From Methylotenera sp. (GTDB lineage Bacteria; Pseudomonadota; Gammaproteobacteria; Burkholderiales; Burkholderiaceae_C), in contig JAIPCJ010000004.1 in the NCBI GenBank assembly GCA_021738245.1, positions 1 to 64,000 of the forward strand: a DNA stretch of 64,000 bases, read 5' to 3'. The notes beneath the pieces are model-generated. The model did not search any database. It was not told the origin of the DNA and was given only the letters and a program-made list of their open reading frames with translations. Positions 55,219 through 64,000 of the stretch are shown piece after piece. The position numbers and the translations under genes are program-made. Positions within the stretch are counted from its first letter, which is position 1, and each line of letters begins with the position of its first letter.

Positions 55219-56229
55219 TCAGCGCCGGGCGCGGCGCTGCCAGCGCAGGGCCGCTAGGCCGGTCAGACCGAGGGCGAGCAGCAGGCCGGACGTGGGCTCG
55301 GGCACGGCCGACACGGCATTGAAGGCCTGGGCCGGCCCGCCGTTGACGCTGTAGCTGGCGACGTTCAGCGTGTGCGAGAAGTCGGCCGAGGCGCCGTTCT
55401 GCGCGCCCGTGAACAGCGCGACGTTCATGAAGTAGAAGTAGCGGCCGCAGATCGGCGTGAGCGGTGCTGGCACCGGCGTGGTGCAGTCGATGCGGGTGCC
55501 CTGGGCCGTGACGTCCAGCGTGTGCTTCACGTCCACCCAGGTGCGCGAGGTGTCGGCCTGGCCGCCGAAGACGTCGAGATGCGTCTGGCTGCTGGGCTGC
55601 ACCGTGGCGAGCTGCCGCAGCAGGGTCTCACCCTCGGCATTCACGTCGATGCCGGCCTTGGCGAACAGCGCCGCCTGGCTGGCGCTGGTGGGGTTCACCT
55701 CGGAGCCGTAGGCCCAGGCGACGACGCCCGCGAGACTGGCATCGGGGCCGGTGGCGAGACTGCCGGTGGTGGTCAGCCGGCCCTCCAACGGCAGGCTGAA
55801 GCGCACGCTGACGTCCTGGTCCAGCACACCCCAGTAAGACAACATCGAGTAGCCGACGGACGCCATGCCGGTGGCGGTCGGGTCCAGCGGCGCGATGGCC
55901 GTGGCAGACGCGCCGAGCGAGGTGGCCGTCAGCTTGCCGAGTGCGGCCGCCGACTTGCCGCCCTGCATTTGGCTGGACTCGACGCGGGCCGACAGCGCGT
56001 TCGGCGCCGGGAACATCGTGAAGCTGCCGGCTTGCGTGGGCAGGCCGTCGATCACGGTGCCGGCACTGGCCTGCGCCGCGGCGACGTACCACTGATTCAG
56101 CAGCGCGCCGTAGAAAGACGAGGGATCGGGCGTGCCCAGCGTCAGGCCGGGCAGGGTGGTTTGTGCAGCAGCAGGCAGGGTCAGGCCCAGCAGGCTCAGA
56201 GCCAGGGCGGAAGCGGAGGGCAGGCGCAT
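55219..56229 (-). CDS. PEP-CTERM sorting domain-containing exported protein
   Basis: Signal MRLPSASALALSLLGLTLPAAAQ; C-terminal VPEPTSGLLLALGLTGLAALRWQRRARR. Confidence 0.88.
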   Translation of the reverse strand: MRLPSASALALSLLGLTLPAAAQTTLPGLTLGTPDPSSFYGALLNQWYVAAAQASAGTVIDGLPTQAGSFTMFPAPNALSARVESSQMQGGKSAAALGKLTATSLGASATAIAPLDPTATGMASVGYSMLSYWGVLDQDVSVRFSLPLEGRLTTTGSLATGPDASLAGVVAWAYGSEVNPTSASQAALFAKAGIDVNAEGETLLRQLATVQPSSQTHLDVFGGQADTSRTWVDVKHTLDVTAQGTRIDCTTPVPAPLTPICGRYFYFMNVALFTGAQNGASADFSHTLNVASYSVNGGPAQAFNAVSAVPEPTSGLLLALGLTGLAALRWQRRARR

Positions 56230-56358
56230 GGACGGGCAGCGTTTGAAATGACGCGCCAGTCTAGGAAGGCGGCCGTCGCGCGTTCGCCTCGCCACGAGGC
56301 CGGACCAGGGGACGCGGCCAGCCGCGTTTGCAACCGAATGTGACCCGCGCAGCAGGCC

Positions 56359-57618
56359 TCAGGCAGTCAACCAGCGGGACATCCCCTGCGCCGCGGCCCG
56401 GCCGCTGGCCAGGGAGGCGGTGAGCAGATACCCGCCGGTGGGCGCCTCCCAGTCAAGCATCTCGCCGGCGACGAACACGCCGGGCAGGGCGCGAAGCATG
56501 AGCTCGTCGGTCAGCGCCTCGAAGCGCACGCCGCCGGCGGTGCTGATGGCCTCGGCCACGGGGCGGGTGGCGTGCAGGGTCAGCGGGAGCTGCTTCAGGG
56601 CGGCAGCGAGCGTGGCGGCATCCAGCATCTGCTCGCGGGTGAGCAGCTCGTGCAGCAGGCCGAGCTTGAGCGGGTTGAGGTGCAGCCGGCTCTTCAAGTG
56701 CGACGACAGCGAGCGGCTGCCACGCGGATGCTTCACTTCGGCGAGCACGCGCTCGGCGCTGAGTTGGGGCAGCAGGTCCAGCTGCAGCGTGGCCTGGCCG
56801 TGCTGGTGGATCTGTTCGCGCAGGGCGCGGCTGGCGGCATACACCAGCGAGCCCTCGATGCCGCTGGCGGTGATGACGAACTCGCCCGCCCGGCGCTCGA
56901 AGCCTTCGGTCGCCAGGGCCGCGGGCTTGACCGGCTGGCCGGCGAACTCGGTGGCAAAGCGCTCGCTCCAGCCCGGCGCATCCGGGTGGGCCGCGGTGCG
57001 GCCGACGTCGAAGCCGCAGTTGGCGGGCTGCAGCGGGGCGACGTCCACGCCGCGTTCGGCAAGCCAGGGCGCCCAGGCGCCATCCGACCCCAGCTGCGGC
57101 CAGGAGGCGCCGCCCAGTGCCAGCAGCGTGGCGCGCGGCGCGGCGAGCCGCTCGCCCTCGGGCGTGTCGAAGCGCAGGAGGCCGTCGGCGCTCCAGCCCG
57201 TCCAGCGATGGCGCATCGAGAAGCGCACACCCGCCGCGCGCAGTCGATGCAGCCAGGCGCGCAGCAGGGGTGCGGCCTTGAGGTCGGTGGGAAAGACGCG
57301 GCCCGAGGTGCCGATGAAGGTTTCGATGCCGAGGCCTGCGGCCCAGGCGCGCAGGGCCTCCGCATCGAAGCCGCGCAGCAGGGGTTCGATTTGGGCGGCG
57401 CGGTCGCCGAAGCGGCCGACGAAGGGGGCGAAGGCTTCGGAATGGGTGAGGTTGAGGCCCCCTTTGCCGGCCAGCAGGAACTTGCGGCCGACGCTGGGTT
57501 TGGCATCGAAGACGGTGACGGCATGACCGGCAGCGGCCAGCACCTCGGCGGCCATCAGGCCGGCGGGCCCGCCGCCGATGATGGCGACGCCGGGCGTGAG
57601 AACTTCAGGGAGAGACAT
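56359..57618 (-). CDS. NAD(P)/FAD-dependent oxidoreductase (BaiN/TIGR03862-like)
   Basis: VAIIGGGPAGLMAAEVLAAAGHAVTVFDAKPSVGRKFLLAGKGGLNLTHSE; ATG at 57618. Confidence 0.9.
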   Translation of the reverse strand: MSLPEVLTPGVAIIGGGPAGLMAAEVLAAAGHAVTVFDAKPSVGRKFLLAGKGGLNLTHSEAFAPFVGRFGDRAAQIEPLLRGFDAEALRAWAAGLGIETFIGTSGRVFPTDLKAAPLLRAWLHRLRAAGVRFSMRHRWTGWSADGLLRFDTPEGERLAAPRATLLALGGASWPQLGSDGAWAPWLAERGVDVAPLQPANCGFDVGRTAAHPDAPGWSERFATEFAGQPVKPAALATEGFERRAGEFVITASGIEGSLVYAASRALREQIHQHGQATLQLDLLPQLSAERVLAEVKHPRGSRSLSSHLKSRLHLNPLKLGLLHELLTREQMLDAATLAAALKQLPLTLHATRPVAEAISTAGGVRFEALTDELMLRALPGVFVAGEMLDWEAPTGGYLLTASLASGRAAAQGMSRWLTA

Positions 57619-57695
57619 GCCCGATTCTAGGAAGGCCCTGACGCCCGCCCGTCGCCGCCTCGCTGCGGCGCTGGCGAGGCCTCGGCTCTCCCGCG

Positions 57696-59207
57696 TCAGG
57701 CCCGGGCGGGAGCCTCCGGCCCGGCGGGGGCGAGGTGGTTGTTGCCCCAGCATTGCTCGTACTTCCAGCCGGTCAGCTCCTCGGCCACGGCGCGCGCCTC
57801 GGCGGGGGCATCGGCGATGCGGCCGCCGGCCTTGATGCGGGCGATCTCCTTCAGCAGGATCGCGTGGTTCTTGCGGTCCAGCTTCATCTGGTAGGTGTAA
57901 TACACACCGCCCAGCGCCAGGCCGATGACGCCCAGCGTGAAGATGCCGAGGATGGCGTTGAGGGCGCTCTCGGGCTGGGTGGCCTGGCCGGACACGAAGC
58001 CGTACTGGCCCAGCACCCAGCCCATGGCGAACACGATCGCCGAGCGGGTGATCTTGCCGGCGAAGGTCATCGCGCCCGCGTAAATGCCCTCGCGGCGGCG
58101 CCCGGTCAGCACCTCGTCGACGTCGGCCAGGAAGGTGTAGACCGTCCAGGGGATGTAGTACACGCCGCCGGTGCCCAGGCCGAACACGGCCGTGATGGCG
58201 AACAGCACGATCACGGTGGTCTGCTTGTCCCAGCCCAGGTAGTACAGCGCCGTGTAGGCCAGCACGCTGCCGCAGACGATCAGCAGTGCGATGCGGTAGG
58301 GCCGGGCGAAGCCGAACTTGATGCACAGGCCGATGAAGGCCATGGTGGAGATCAGCTGCATCACCGAGCTGAAGCTGTTGAGGTAGCCCACCACCGCCTT
58401 GTCCTGGCCGAGGCAGAACACGATCAGGTAGGTGAAGATGGACGCGAACAGCCACTCCGCCCCGAACCCCAGCAGGTACATGCCCAGGTGCTTGCGGAAG
58501 ATCTTCAGGTGGAAGGTCGAGATCATGTCGGCGCCCAGCTTCTTGAGGGCCTGCAGCAGGCTGCCCGCGCGCTCCTGCACCACCTCATGCGCCGGCCGCT
58601 CCCACGACGAGAAGTACAGCGCCGCCATAGCCGCGCACATGATGAGCGCGTAGATGATGCCGGTCAGCAGGAAGGGCGTGGGCGACTCCTTGCTGTAGAT
58701 CAGGAACAGCTGGGCCGGGATGAACGCGGCCAGGAAGTTCGCCACCTTGCCGAACATCGCTTTCGAACCCGTGAGCTTGGAGCGCACGGCGAAGTCATCG
58801 GTCATCTCGGTGGCCAGGGTCTCGTACGGCACCATGATGGACGTGTAGACGAGCTCGAACAGCGCGTACATGGTCAGGTAGTACCAGAAGCCGAAGCCCT
58901 CGATCCACATCAGCGGGTACAGCAGCACCAGCGGGATGCCGATCAAGATGAAGAAGCGCCGCCGCCCGAACTTCCGGCCCAGCCGGGTGTTGTAGAAGTT
59001 GTCGCTGATGTACCCCATGATGGGGTTGCTGATCGCATCCAGGATGCTGGCCAGCGAGAAGATGGCCGCCGCCTCCACCACCGTCAGCCCGCAGAACGTC
59101 GTGTAGAAGTACAGCAGCCAAGCGGCTGCAATCGCCAGGGCGCCGCTGCCCAGCAGGTTGGCGCTGCCGTAGCTCAGCGTGTGGCGCATCAGGATCGGTC
59201 GGCTCAT
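57696..59207 (-). CDS. MFS transporter, glycoside-pentoside-hexuronide (GPH)-like family
   Basis: SYGSANLLGSGALAIAAAWLLYFYTTFCGL; ISNPIMGYISDNFYNTRLGRKFGRRRFFILIGIP. Confidence 0.88.
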   Translation of the reverse strand: MSRPILMRHTLSYGSANLLGSGALAIAAAWLLYFYTTFCGLTVVEAAAIFSLASILDAISNPIMGYISDNFYNTRLGRKFGRRRFFILIGIPLVLLYPLMWIEGFGFWYYLTMYALFELVYTSIMVPYETLATEMTDDFAVRSKLTGSKAMFGKVANFLAAFIPAQLFLIYSKESPTPFLLTGIIYALIMCAAMAALYFSSWERPAHEVVQERAGSLLQALKKLGADMISTFHLKIFRKHLGMYLLGFGAEWLFASIFTYLIVFCLGQDKAVVGYLNSFSSVMQLISTMAFIGLCIKFGFARPYRIALLIVCGSVLAYTALYYLGWDKQTTVIVLFAITAVFGLGTGGVYYIPWTVYTFLADVDEVLTGRRREGIYAGAMTFAGKITRSAIVFAMGWVLGQYGFVSGQATQPESALNAILGIFTLGVIGLALGGVYYTYQMKLDRKNHAILLKEIARIKAGGRIADAPAEARAVAEELTGWKYEQCWGNNHLAPAGPEAPARA

Positions 59208-59342
59208 GATGGACTGTCTCTCGTTATTGGAAGACAGTTTCATTTTTTGTGGCCTGTCGTTCCGTGGAAAGTTCAGTATCCCATTTCTGCGCCTTTCGGG
59301 GCCTGTCGTGAACCCTGTGCGAGCCCCCGTGGGGCGCCCTGC

Positions 59343-60032
59343 TCAGGCGCCGCTGATCAGACCCTCGATCAGGGTGAGGCCCCCCCGCAGCCGGTAGCCC
59401 TCGGCCGGGCGGCCGCCGGAGCCGATCAGCAGGTCTGCCGGTTCCAGGGCGTCGGCGGCCAGCATCTTGCGGCGGAAGTTGGCCTTGTTCTCCGTGGTGC
59501 CGCAGACGAGTTCGTAGGCCTGGCGCAGGTCTGACAGGCGGAACACCGGCGGCAGCAGATGCGCCAGCAGGGTGGAGTAGGCCGCCTTGGCCTTGAGGCG
59601 GCCGAGGGCGATGTCGATCAAATGGCGGTGATCGAAGGCCAGCGGTGGCAGCCGCGGCGTGGGGTGCACCGGATGCAGGCTGACCCGACCAGCCGCCACC
59701 AGCGTCTCGACCACCGCGTATTCATGCAGGGCGAGGTGGATGACGCTGGCCGACCAGCCGCGCGGGTCGCGCGTCGGGCCTGACTCGGTGTAGACCTGCT
59801 CCAGATGCCGCGGCGTGAAGCCGAGCTTGTGCTTGAGGATGCGCAGCGCCGCCTGGGTGGTGGATTTGTCGACCTTGCCCGTGGCCGGGTCGCCGTGCAC
59901 GAAGCCGCCTGGCAGCATGGCGCGGCCCGCGAAGGGGGCCTCGGTGCGGGGCATCAGCGCCACCTGGAGCTGACCTTCGGCCAGCGTCAGGATGACCACG
60001 TCGACGGTAAGGATGGGGTTCTGGAACGTCAT
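59343..60032 (-). CDS. nrtR: NrtR-like NUDIX-domain transcriptional regulator of NAD metabolism
   Basis: N-terminal NUDIX-like domain (LPGGFVHGDPATGKVDKSTTQAALRILKHKLG) plus C-terminal winged helix; last gene of prs-nadV operon. Confidence 0.8.
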   Translation of the reverse strand: MTFQNPILTVDVVILTLAEGQLQVALMPRTEAPFAGRAMLPGGFVHGDPATGKVDKSTTQAALRILKHKLGFTPRHLEQVYTESGPTRDPRGWSASVIHLALHEYAVVETLVAAGRVSLHPVHPTPRLPPLAFDHRHLIDIALGRLKAKAAYSTLLAHLLPPVFRLSDLRQAYELVCGTTENKANFRRKMLAADALEPADLLIGSGGRPAEGYRLRGGLTLIEGLISGA

Positions 60033-60052
60033 GCCAAGCTCCTCGGTGGCGT

Positions 60053-61639
60053 TCAGCCGCCGCGGCGCAGCCGGGCGCGGATCTCGGCCAGCGTCTGCCG
60101 GCGCAGCAGCTCGCCGTTCTTGAACACCGTCTGCAGCAAGCCGCCTGCCTCCTGCTCGGGCGTCTGGCGGTCGTAGAGCACGTAGCGACCGTCTTCGCGT
60201 TCCACCCGCAGCAGACCCACGGCCGACTTCTTGGTGCCGCCGTCGGTCTTGGGGTCCTTGGACAGTTCGCGCAATTCACCGTTCACCACGCCAGCCGTCG
60301 CCTTCATCGCCATGCCGAAGCTGTCGCGGGTGATGAACTGGTAGCTGAAGCTGCCCACGCCGAGCACCACGTTGGTCGACGCGAAGCCCTTGGTCATCAG
60401 CCGGCGCAGGATCGCGTCGGCGCGCTGCAGCGTGATGGAGTCGCCGTAGATGAGGCCGACACGCTCGTGCAGCACCTTGAAACCCTTGCTCGTGGTGGTG
60501 CCGCCGAACACATCCCACAGGCATTGCACCGCGCCACGCCGCTCGGCGTCGGTGATGCGGCGGCCGCCTTCGCGCACTTCGTACAGGCCGTCGGCGTCGC
60601 GCCGGGGCTGGCCTTGGGCGTCGCTCACCAGTTCGTCGTCGAGGTAGCCGGTGAGGATGAGCACCGGGTCGCCCGAGTCGGGGCGGAACACCACCTTGGC
60701 CTGGCCCAGGGCGTTGGGCTGGCGGGCCAGGATCTCGGCCTTGAGTTGCACCGCGTAGTCGGTGATGACCTGCCAGAAGTCCCAGGTGTCGCTGACGATG
60801 CTGACCAGGCCCGCCGGGTAGACCTCAGTGATCAGGCGGCGGAAGGTGCCGAGTTCATCGAGCTGGCCGCCCATGCTCATCACGCTGTGCTCGGTGGCGG
60901 GGATGGAGCCGCCGATCATCTCGGTGTCGCTGTTGGCGCCGTAGAAGTCTTCGAGGTAGTCGATGGCGTTGACCGTGTCGGTGCCGGTGAAGCTCAGCAG
61001 GTGGCCGGCGCCGCTGCGGGCCGCGTCCTCCGGGCCGGCCATGCCGCGGGCGGAGAAGTCGTGCGCCTGCCAGTCGATGAACAGCGGGTCGCCGCCGGTC
61101 ATGTCGCCATACGCCTCGAGCAGGCGCCGGTACTGGTAGGCCAAGGTGGCCACGGTCATCGGCTTCCAGTTGGCGTTGCTCAGCACGGTCTCGATGTAGT
61201 TGGTCAGCCAGAAGAATTGCGGCAGCGTCTCGGTGACGGTGAACGGCGGCACCTTGATGTCCACCAGCGAACCCTCGGGCAGGGCCTTGATGTGCAGGGG
61301 CAGGTAGCCCAGGTCGTGAAGGGCCTCGATGTGGTCGACCGGCACCGCGCCCCGGCCGAGGGCGTTGTCCATGCGGCGGCGGTAGCGGCCCACCGCCTGA
61401 GCCTTGGGGAGGCGGAAGAACTCAGTGTTGAAGGCGTCGATCAGGACGTCGAGGATGAAACCCTGAAGGCCGAAGAACACCACCTTGCCGTCGAAGGTGG
61501 CCGGCCCGGTGCGCAGCACCGGCGCGAGGCGGTCCGAACGCGGCGTGAAGTTGCTGTAGACCTTCTCGGTGCCGGCGGGGTACTGGAAGACGTGGCCCGA
61601 CTTGTAGAAGTCGATCAGGTTGAGCGGGTTCAGCTTCAT
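60053..61639 (-). CDS. nadV: nicotinamide phosphoribosyltransferase
   Basis: NLIDFYKSGHVFQYPAGTEKVYSNFTPRSDR; HDFSARGM; VFRPDSGDPVLI; MTKGFASTNVVLGVGSFSYQFITRDSFGMAMKAT. Confidence 0.93.
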   Translation of the reverse strand: MKLNPLNLIDFYKSGHVFQYPAGTEKVYSNFTPRSDRLAPVLRTGPATFDGKVVFFGLQGFILDVLIDAFNTEFFRLPKAQAVGRYRRRMDNALGRGAVPVDHIEALHDLGYLPLHIKALPEGSLVDIKVPPFTVTETLPQFFWLTNYIETVLSNANWKPMTVATLAYQYRRLLEAYGDMTGGDPLFIDWQAHDFSARGMAGPEDAARSGAGHLLSFTGTDTVNAIDYLEDFYGANSDTEMIGGSIPATEHSVMSMGGQLDELGTFRRLITEVYPAGLVSIVSDTWDFWQVITDYAVQLKAEILARQPNALGQAKVVFRPDSGDPVLILTGYLDDELVSDAQGQPRRDADGLYEVREGGRRITDAERRGAVQCLWDVFGGTTTSKGFKVLHERVGLIYGDSITLQRADAILRRLMTKGFASTNVVLGVGSFSYQFITRDSFGMAMKATAGVVNGELRELSKDPKTDGGTKKSAVGLLRVEREDGRYVLYDRQTPEQEAGGLLQTVFKNGELLRRQTLAEIRARLRRGG

Positions 61640-61663
61640 GGTGGCTCCTTGAGGGTCGGGTGT

Positions 61664-62521
61664 TCAGGCGCGGCGGCTGGTCAGGGCAGTCGCAGCGGCG
61701 AGGTCAGGGTTGGCGCAGTGGGCGGCAAAGATGCCGTCGAAGTGGGCCTGCAGCGGCGCCAAGCCCTTGGTGAACAGGCCATGTGTGACGTAGAGGTACA
61801 GCGGCTGGCGCGTGCGCTCACGCAGCACCTGGGCCAGGGCGACGAAGGTGCCGCCGCCGTCGCAGATGTCGTCGACGATGAGCAGGGGCAGGTCGGGCAC
61901 GTCGCCCTGCACCTCGGCGCCGGAGAGGCGGCCGGTGACCGGGTCGCGCGTCTTGCCGGCATAGGCCACCGGCAGGCCGAGGGCCTTGCCCACCTGCTCG
62001 ACCCGCTTGCGCGCGCCCGCATCGGGCGCCACCAGCGCCAGGCCGGGCAGATTGCCCAGAGCCTGGGCGCACAGCTGACGCACGGCGTCGGCGGCCGGTT
62101 GCACGCGTACCCGTTCGAGCAGCGCGGGGACCACGTCGCTGTGCGGGTCGGCAATCGTCACCGACACAAATTTCAGGCTGTTGACGAGGCGGCAGAACAC
62201 GGCTGCCGAGAGGGGCTCGCCAGCCAGCGCGACACGGTCCTGGCGGGCATAGGGCACGTAGGGCATGACGAGATGCAGCTCGGCGCCGGCGGGTGCGGCG
62301 CGACGAAGGGCGTCGGTCAGCAGTAGCAGGTCCATCACGCCCTCGGCCGAATAGAGGTGGGCGGTGAGGGTCCAGCAGCGGTCGCTGCCGTCGAGGGCGC
62401 TGGCGGGCAGGCGCACATGGCGCTCGCCGCCGGGGAAGCTGAGGAACTGCAGGTCGTCGTGGTGGCGCACGACGTCGCTGTCGGCGGTTGGCCGTGACTG
62501 GAGGCTGAAGCGGGAGATCAT
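61664..62521 (-). CDS. prs: ribose-phosphate pyrophosphokinase-like protein
   Basis: LVMPYVPYARQDR; LLIVDDICDGGGTFVALAQVL (PRPP loop). Confidence 0.88.
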   Translation of the reverse strand: MISRFSLQSRPTADSDVVRHHDDLQFLSFPGGERHVRLPASALDGSDRCWTLTAHLYSAEGVMDLLLLTDALRRAAPAGAELHLVMPYVPYARQDRVALAGEPLSAAVFCRLVNSLKFVSVTIADPHSDVVPALLERVRVQPAADAVRQLCAQALGNLPGLALVAPDAGARKRVEQVGKALGLPVAYAGKTRDPVTGRLSGAEVQGDVPDLPLLIVDDICDGGGTFVALAQVLRERTRQPLYLYVTHGLFTKGLAPLQAHFDGIFAAHCANPDLAAATALTSRRA

Positions 62522-62533
62522 GGGGCGTCCTTT

Positions 62534-62554
62534 TTTGTCTCATTGTGAGACAAA
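62534..62554. promoter_or_regulatory. perfect 21-bp palindromic operator candidate for NrtR upstream of prs
   Basis: TTTGTCTCA-TTG-TGAGACAAA, 13-33 bp upstream of the prs ATG. Confidence 0.7.
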
Positions 62555-62588
62555 GCGGGGCCGCGCGCAAGCCCTGCGCAGGCAACAA

Positions 62589-62617
62589 AAAGAAAGCGCC
62601 TCCGCAGAGGCGCTGGA
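62589..62617 (-). terminator. terminator after the SDR gene
   Basis: AGCGCCTC-TGCG-GAGGCGCT stem on minus strand followed by TTCTTTTTG. Confidence 0.75.
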
Positions 62618-62636
62618 TGTGCAGTGGGAAGGCGGC

Positions 62637-63524
62637 TCAGTCGGCCCGCAGCTTGGCGCGGAGCGCAGCGCCGATCTCGGGCTTGTCGGCAAAGGCGTCT
62701 GTCGGGTTGCGCAGCAGCATTACATCCTCCAGCCGGGTCTGCACGCCGGCCAGGGCCTGCGGATGGCTGAAGATGTAGAACTTGTTGTGGTCGATGGCGT
62801 CGAACACCATCGCAGCCACGTCGGCCGCGGTGAGCTTGCCGGAGGACACGGCCTTGTCGGTCTGCGCCTGCGAGATCAGCTGGCTCTTGGTGGGCTTGGC
62901 CGCGGCGAACTCGCTCGGGCGGTTGCGGTGACTCTGGCTGATGCCGGTGGGCACGAAGAAGGGGCAGAGCACCGAGGCGTGGACCTGGTCGGTCACGAGC
63001 GACAGGTCCTGGTAGAGCGTCTCCGACAGCGACACCACCGCATGCTTGGACACGTTGTACACGCCCATGTTGGGCGGGTTCAGCATGCCGGCCATGGACG
63101 CGGTGTTGACGATGTGGCCGTGGTAGGCCGGGTCAGCCTTGGCGGCGGCCAGCATTATGGGCGTGAACAGCCGCACGCCGTGCACGACGCCCATCAGGTT
63201 GACGCCCAGCACCCATTCCCAGTCGCTGACACTGTTCTCCCAGATGAGGCCGCCGGAGCCGACGCCTGCGTTGTTGAAAACGAAATGCGGTGCGCCGAAG
63301 CGGGCCTGAACGTCGCGCGCCAGGGCCTCCATGGGCTCGGCCTTGGCCACGTCCACGACACGAGCCAGCACCTGCACGTGGGTGAACTCGGCCGCGGCCT
63401 TCTCCAGCGCATCGGCCTGCACATCGACGAGCACGAGGTTCATGCCGCGCCGGGCAGCGATGCGGGCGGTCTCCAGGCCGAAGCCGGAGCCGGCGCCGGT
63501 GATGACGGCGGTCTTGGGGGTCAT
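62637..63524 (-). CDS. SDR family oxidoreductase
   Basis: TAVITGAGSGFGLETARIAARRG; NNAGVGSGG; YNVSKHAVVSLSE. Confidence 0.93.
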   Translation of the reverse strand: MTPKTAVITGAGSGFGLETARIAARRGMNLVLVDVQADALEKAAAEFTHVQVLARVVDVAKAEPMEALARDVQARFGAPHFVFNNAGVGSGGLIWENSVSDWEWVLGVNLMGVVHGVRLFTPIMLAAAKADPAYHGHIVNTASMAGMLNPPNMGVYNVSKHAVVSLSETLYQDLSLVTDQVHASVLCPFFVPTGISQSHRNRPSEFAAAKPTKSQLISQAQTDKAVSSGKLTAADVAAMVFDAIDHNKFYIFSHPQALAGVQTRLEDVMLLRNPTDAFADKPEIGAALRAKLRAD

Positions 63525-63979
63525 GTCTTGTCTCCTTGTGGGCGCCGCATCTCGATGTGCGGAATGCCGTCTTCGATGTAGGTCGGGCCGACGGGCTGAA
63601 AGCCGAAGCCGGCGTAGAAATGTTCCAGGTGGGCTTGTGCGTGCAGGGTGATGCCTTGGTGGGGCCACAGCGCCAGGCAGCGGGCCACGGCCTCGGTCAT
63701 CAACGCGCGGCCGGCACCGCTGCCGCGAGCGGCCGGCGCGGTGACCACGCGGCCGATCAGGGCATCTTCGCCTTTGAGGCCCGGCGGGATCAGCCGGGCA
63801 TAGGCCTGAAGCTGGCCGTCATCGGCCTCACCCAGCAGATGCCAGGTGTGCCGGTCCAGGCCGTCGATGTCGAGAAAGACGCATTGCTGCTCCACCACGA
63901 ACACCTCGGAGCGCAGGGCCAGCAGGTCGTACAGACGCTGCACCCCGAGTTCGCCGAAGGGCAGGCAGTGCCAGTGCAT
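63521..63979 (-). CDS. elaA: GNAT family N-acetyltransferase (ElaA-like)
   Basis: LYDLLALRSEVFVVEQQCVFLDIDGLDRHTWHLLG; IGRVVTAPAARGSGAGRALM. Confidence 0.9.
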   Translation of the reverse strand: MHWHCLPFGELGVQRLYDLLALRSEVFVVEQQCVFLDIDGLDRHTWHLLGEADDGQLQAYARLIPPGLKGEDALIGRVVTAPAARGSGAGRALMTEAVARCLALWPHQGITLHAQAHLEHFYAGFGFQPVGPTYIEDGIPHIEMRRPQGDKT

Positions 63980-64000
63980 CGCTCAGACGAGCTTGACGAG

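Noticed and set aside
60053-62521. nadV-prs as an anti-defence NAD reconstitution module
   Set aside because: Found outside the mobile element, with a NrtR-like regulator and operator; ordinary chromosomal NAD salvage is the simpler reading.

Overview
High-GC proteobacterial chromosome segment, probably Burkholderiales by gene content and order. Most of it is ordinary housekeeping DNA: dbpA, glnS, an MCP, a HerA-like ATPase, yebC-purD, hemF-nadD-rsfS-rlmH-maf-rng, tolB-pal-cpoB-tcdA, thrS-infC-rpmI-rplT-pheST-ihfA-merR-tRNA-Pro, tex, a TonB receptor, and an NAD-salvage operon with a NrtR-like regulator. A ~16.7 kb integrated element (about 23.39-40.10 kb) sits in the 3' end of tRNA-Lys(CTT). 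It is bounded by a 48-bp direct repeat (23341-23388 / 40053-40100), and the repeat is followed on both sides by a near-identical copy of the tRNA terminator. The element encodes a tyrosine integrase, an AlpA-like regulator, a lambda O/P-like replication pair with iterons inside the rep gene, a TerS-like protein, a scaffold-like protein, a Bbp16-like capsid decoration protein, an internal-virion-like protein and a 1862-aa polyvalent protein. I see no terminase large subunit, portal, major capsid, tail or lysis gene. It therefore looks like a candidate podophage satellite (capsid hijacker) or a specifically pruned prophage. A second notable finding is an apparently complete Thr-codon attenuator (leader peptide [12 protein letters not shown], then an intrinsic terminator) upstream of thrS. 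Others are an ATC-initiated infC, a histone-H1-like tail on RsfS, a perfect 21-bp operator-like palindrome upstream of prs-nadV-nrtR, and an amber-interrupted solute-binding protein gene. Family names come from reading the protein sequences; no database search was run.
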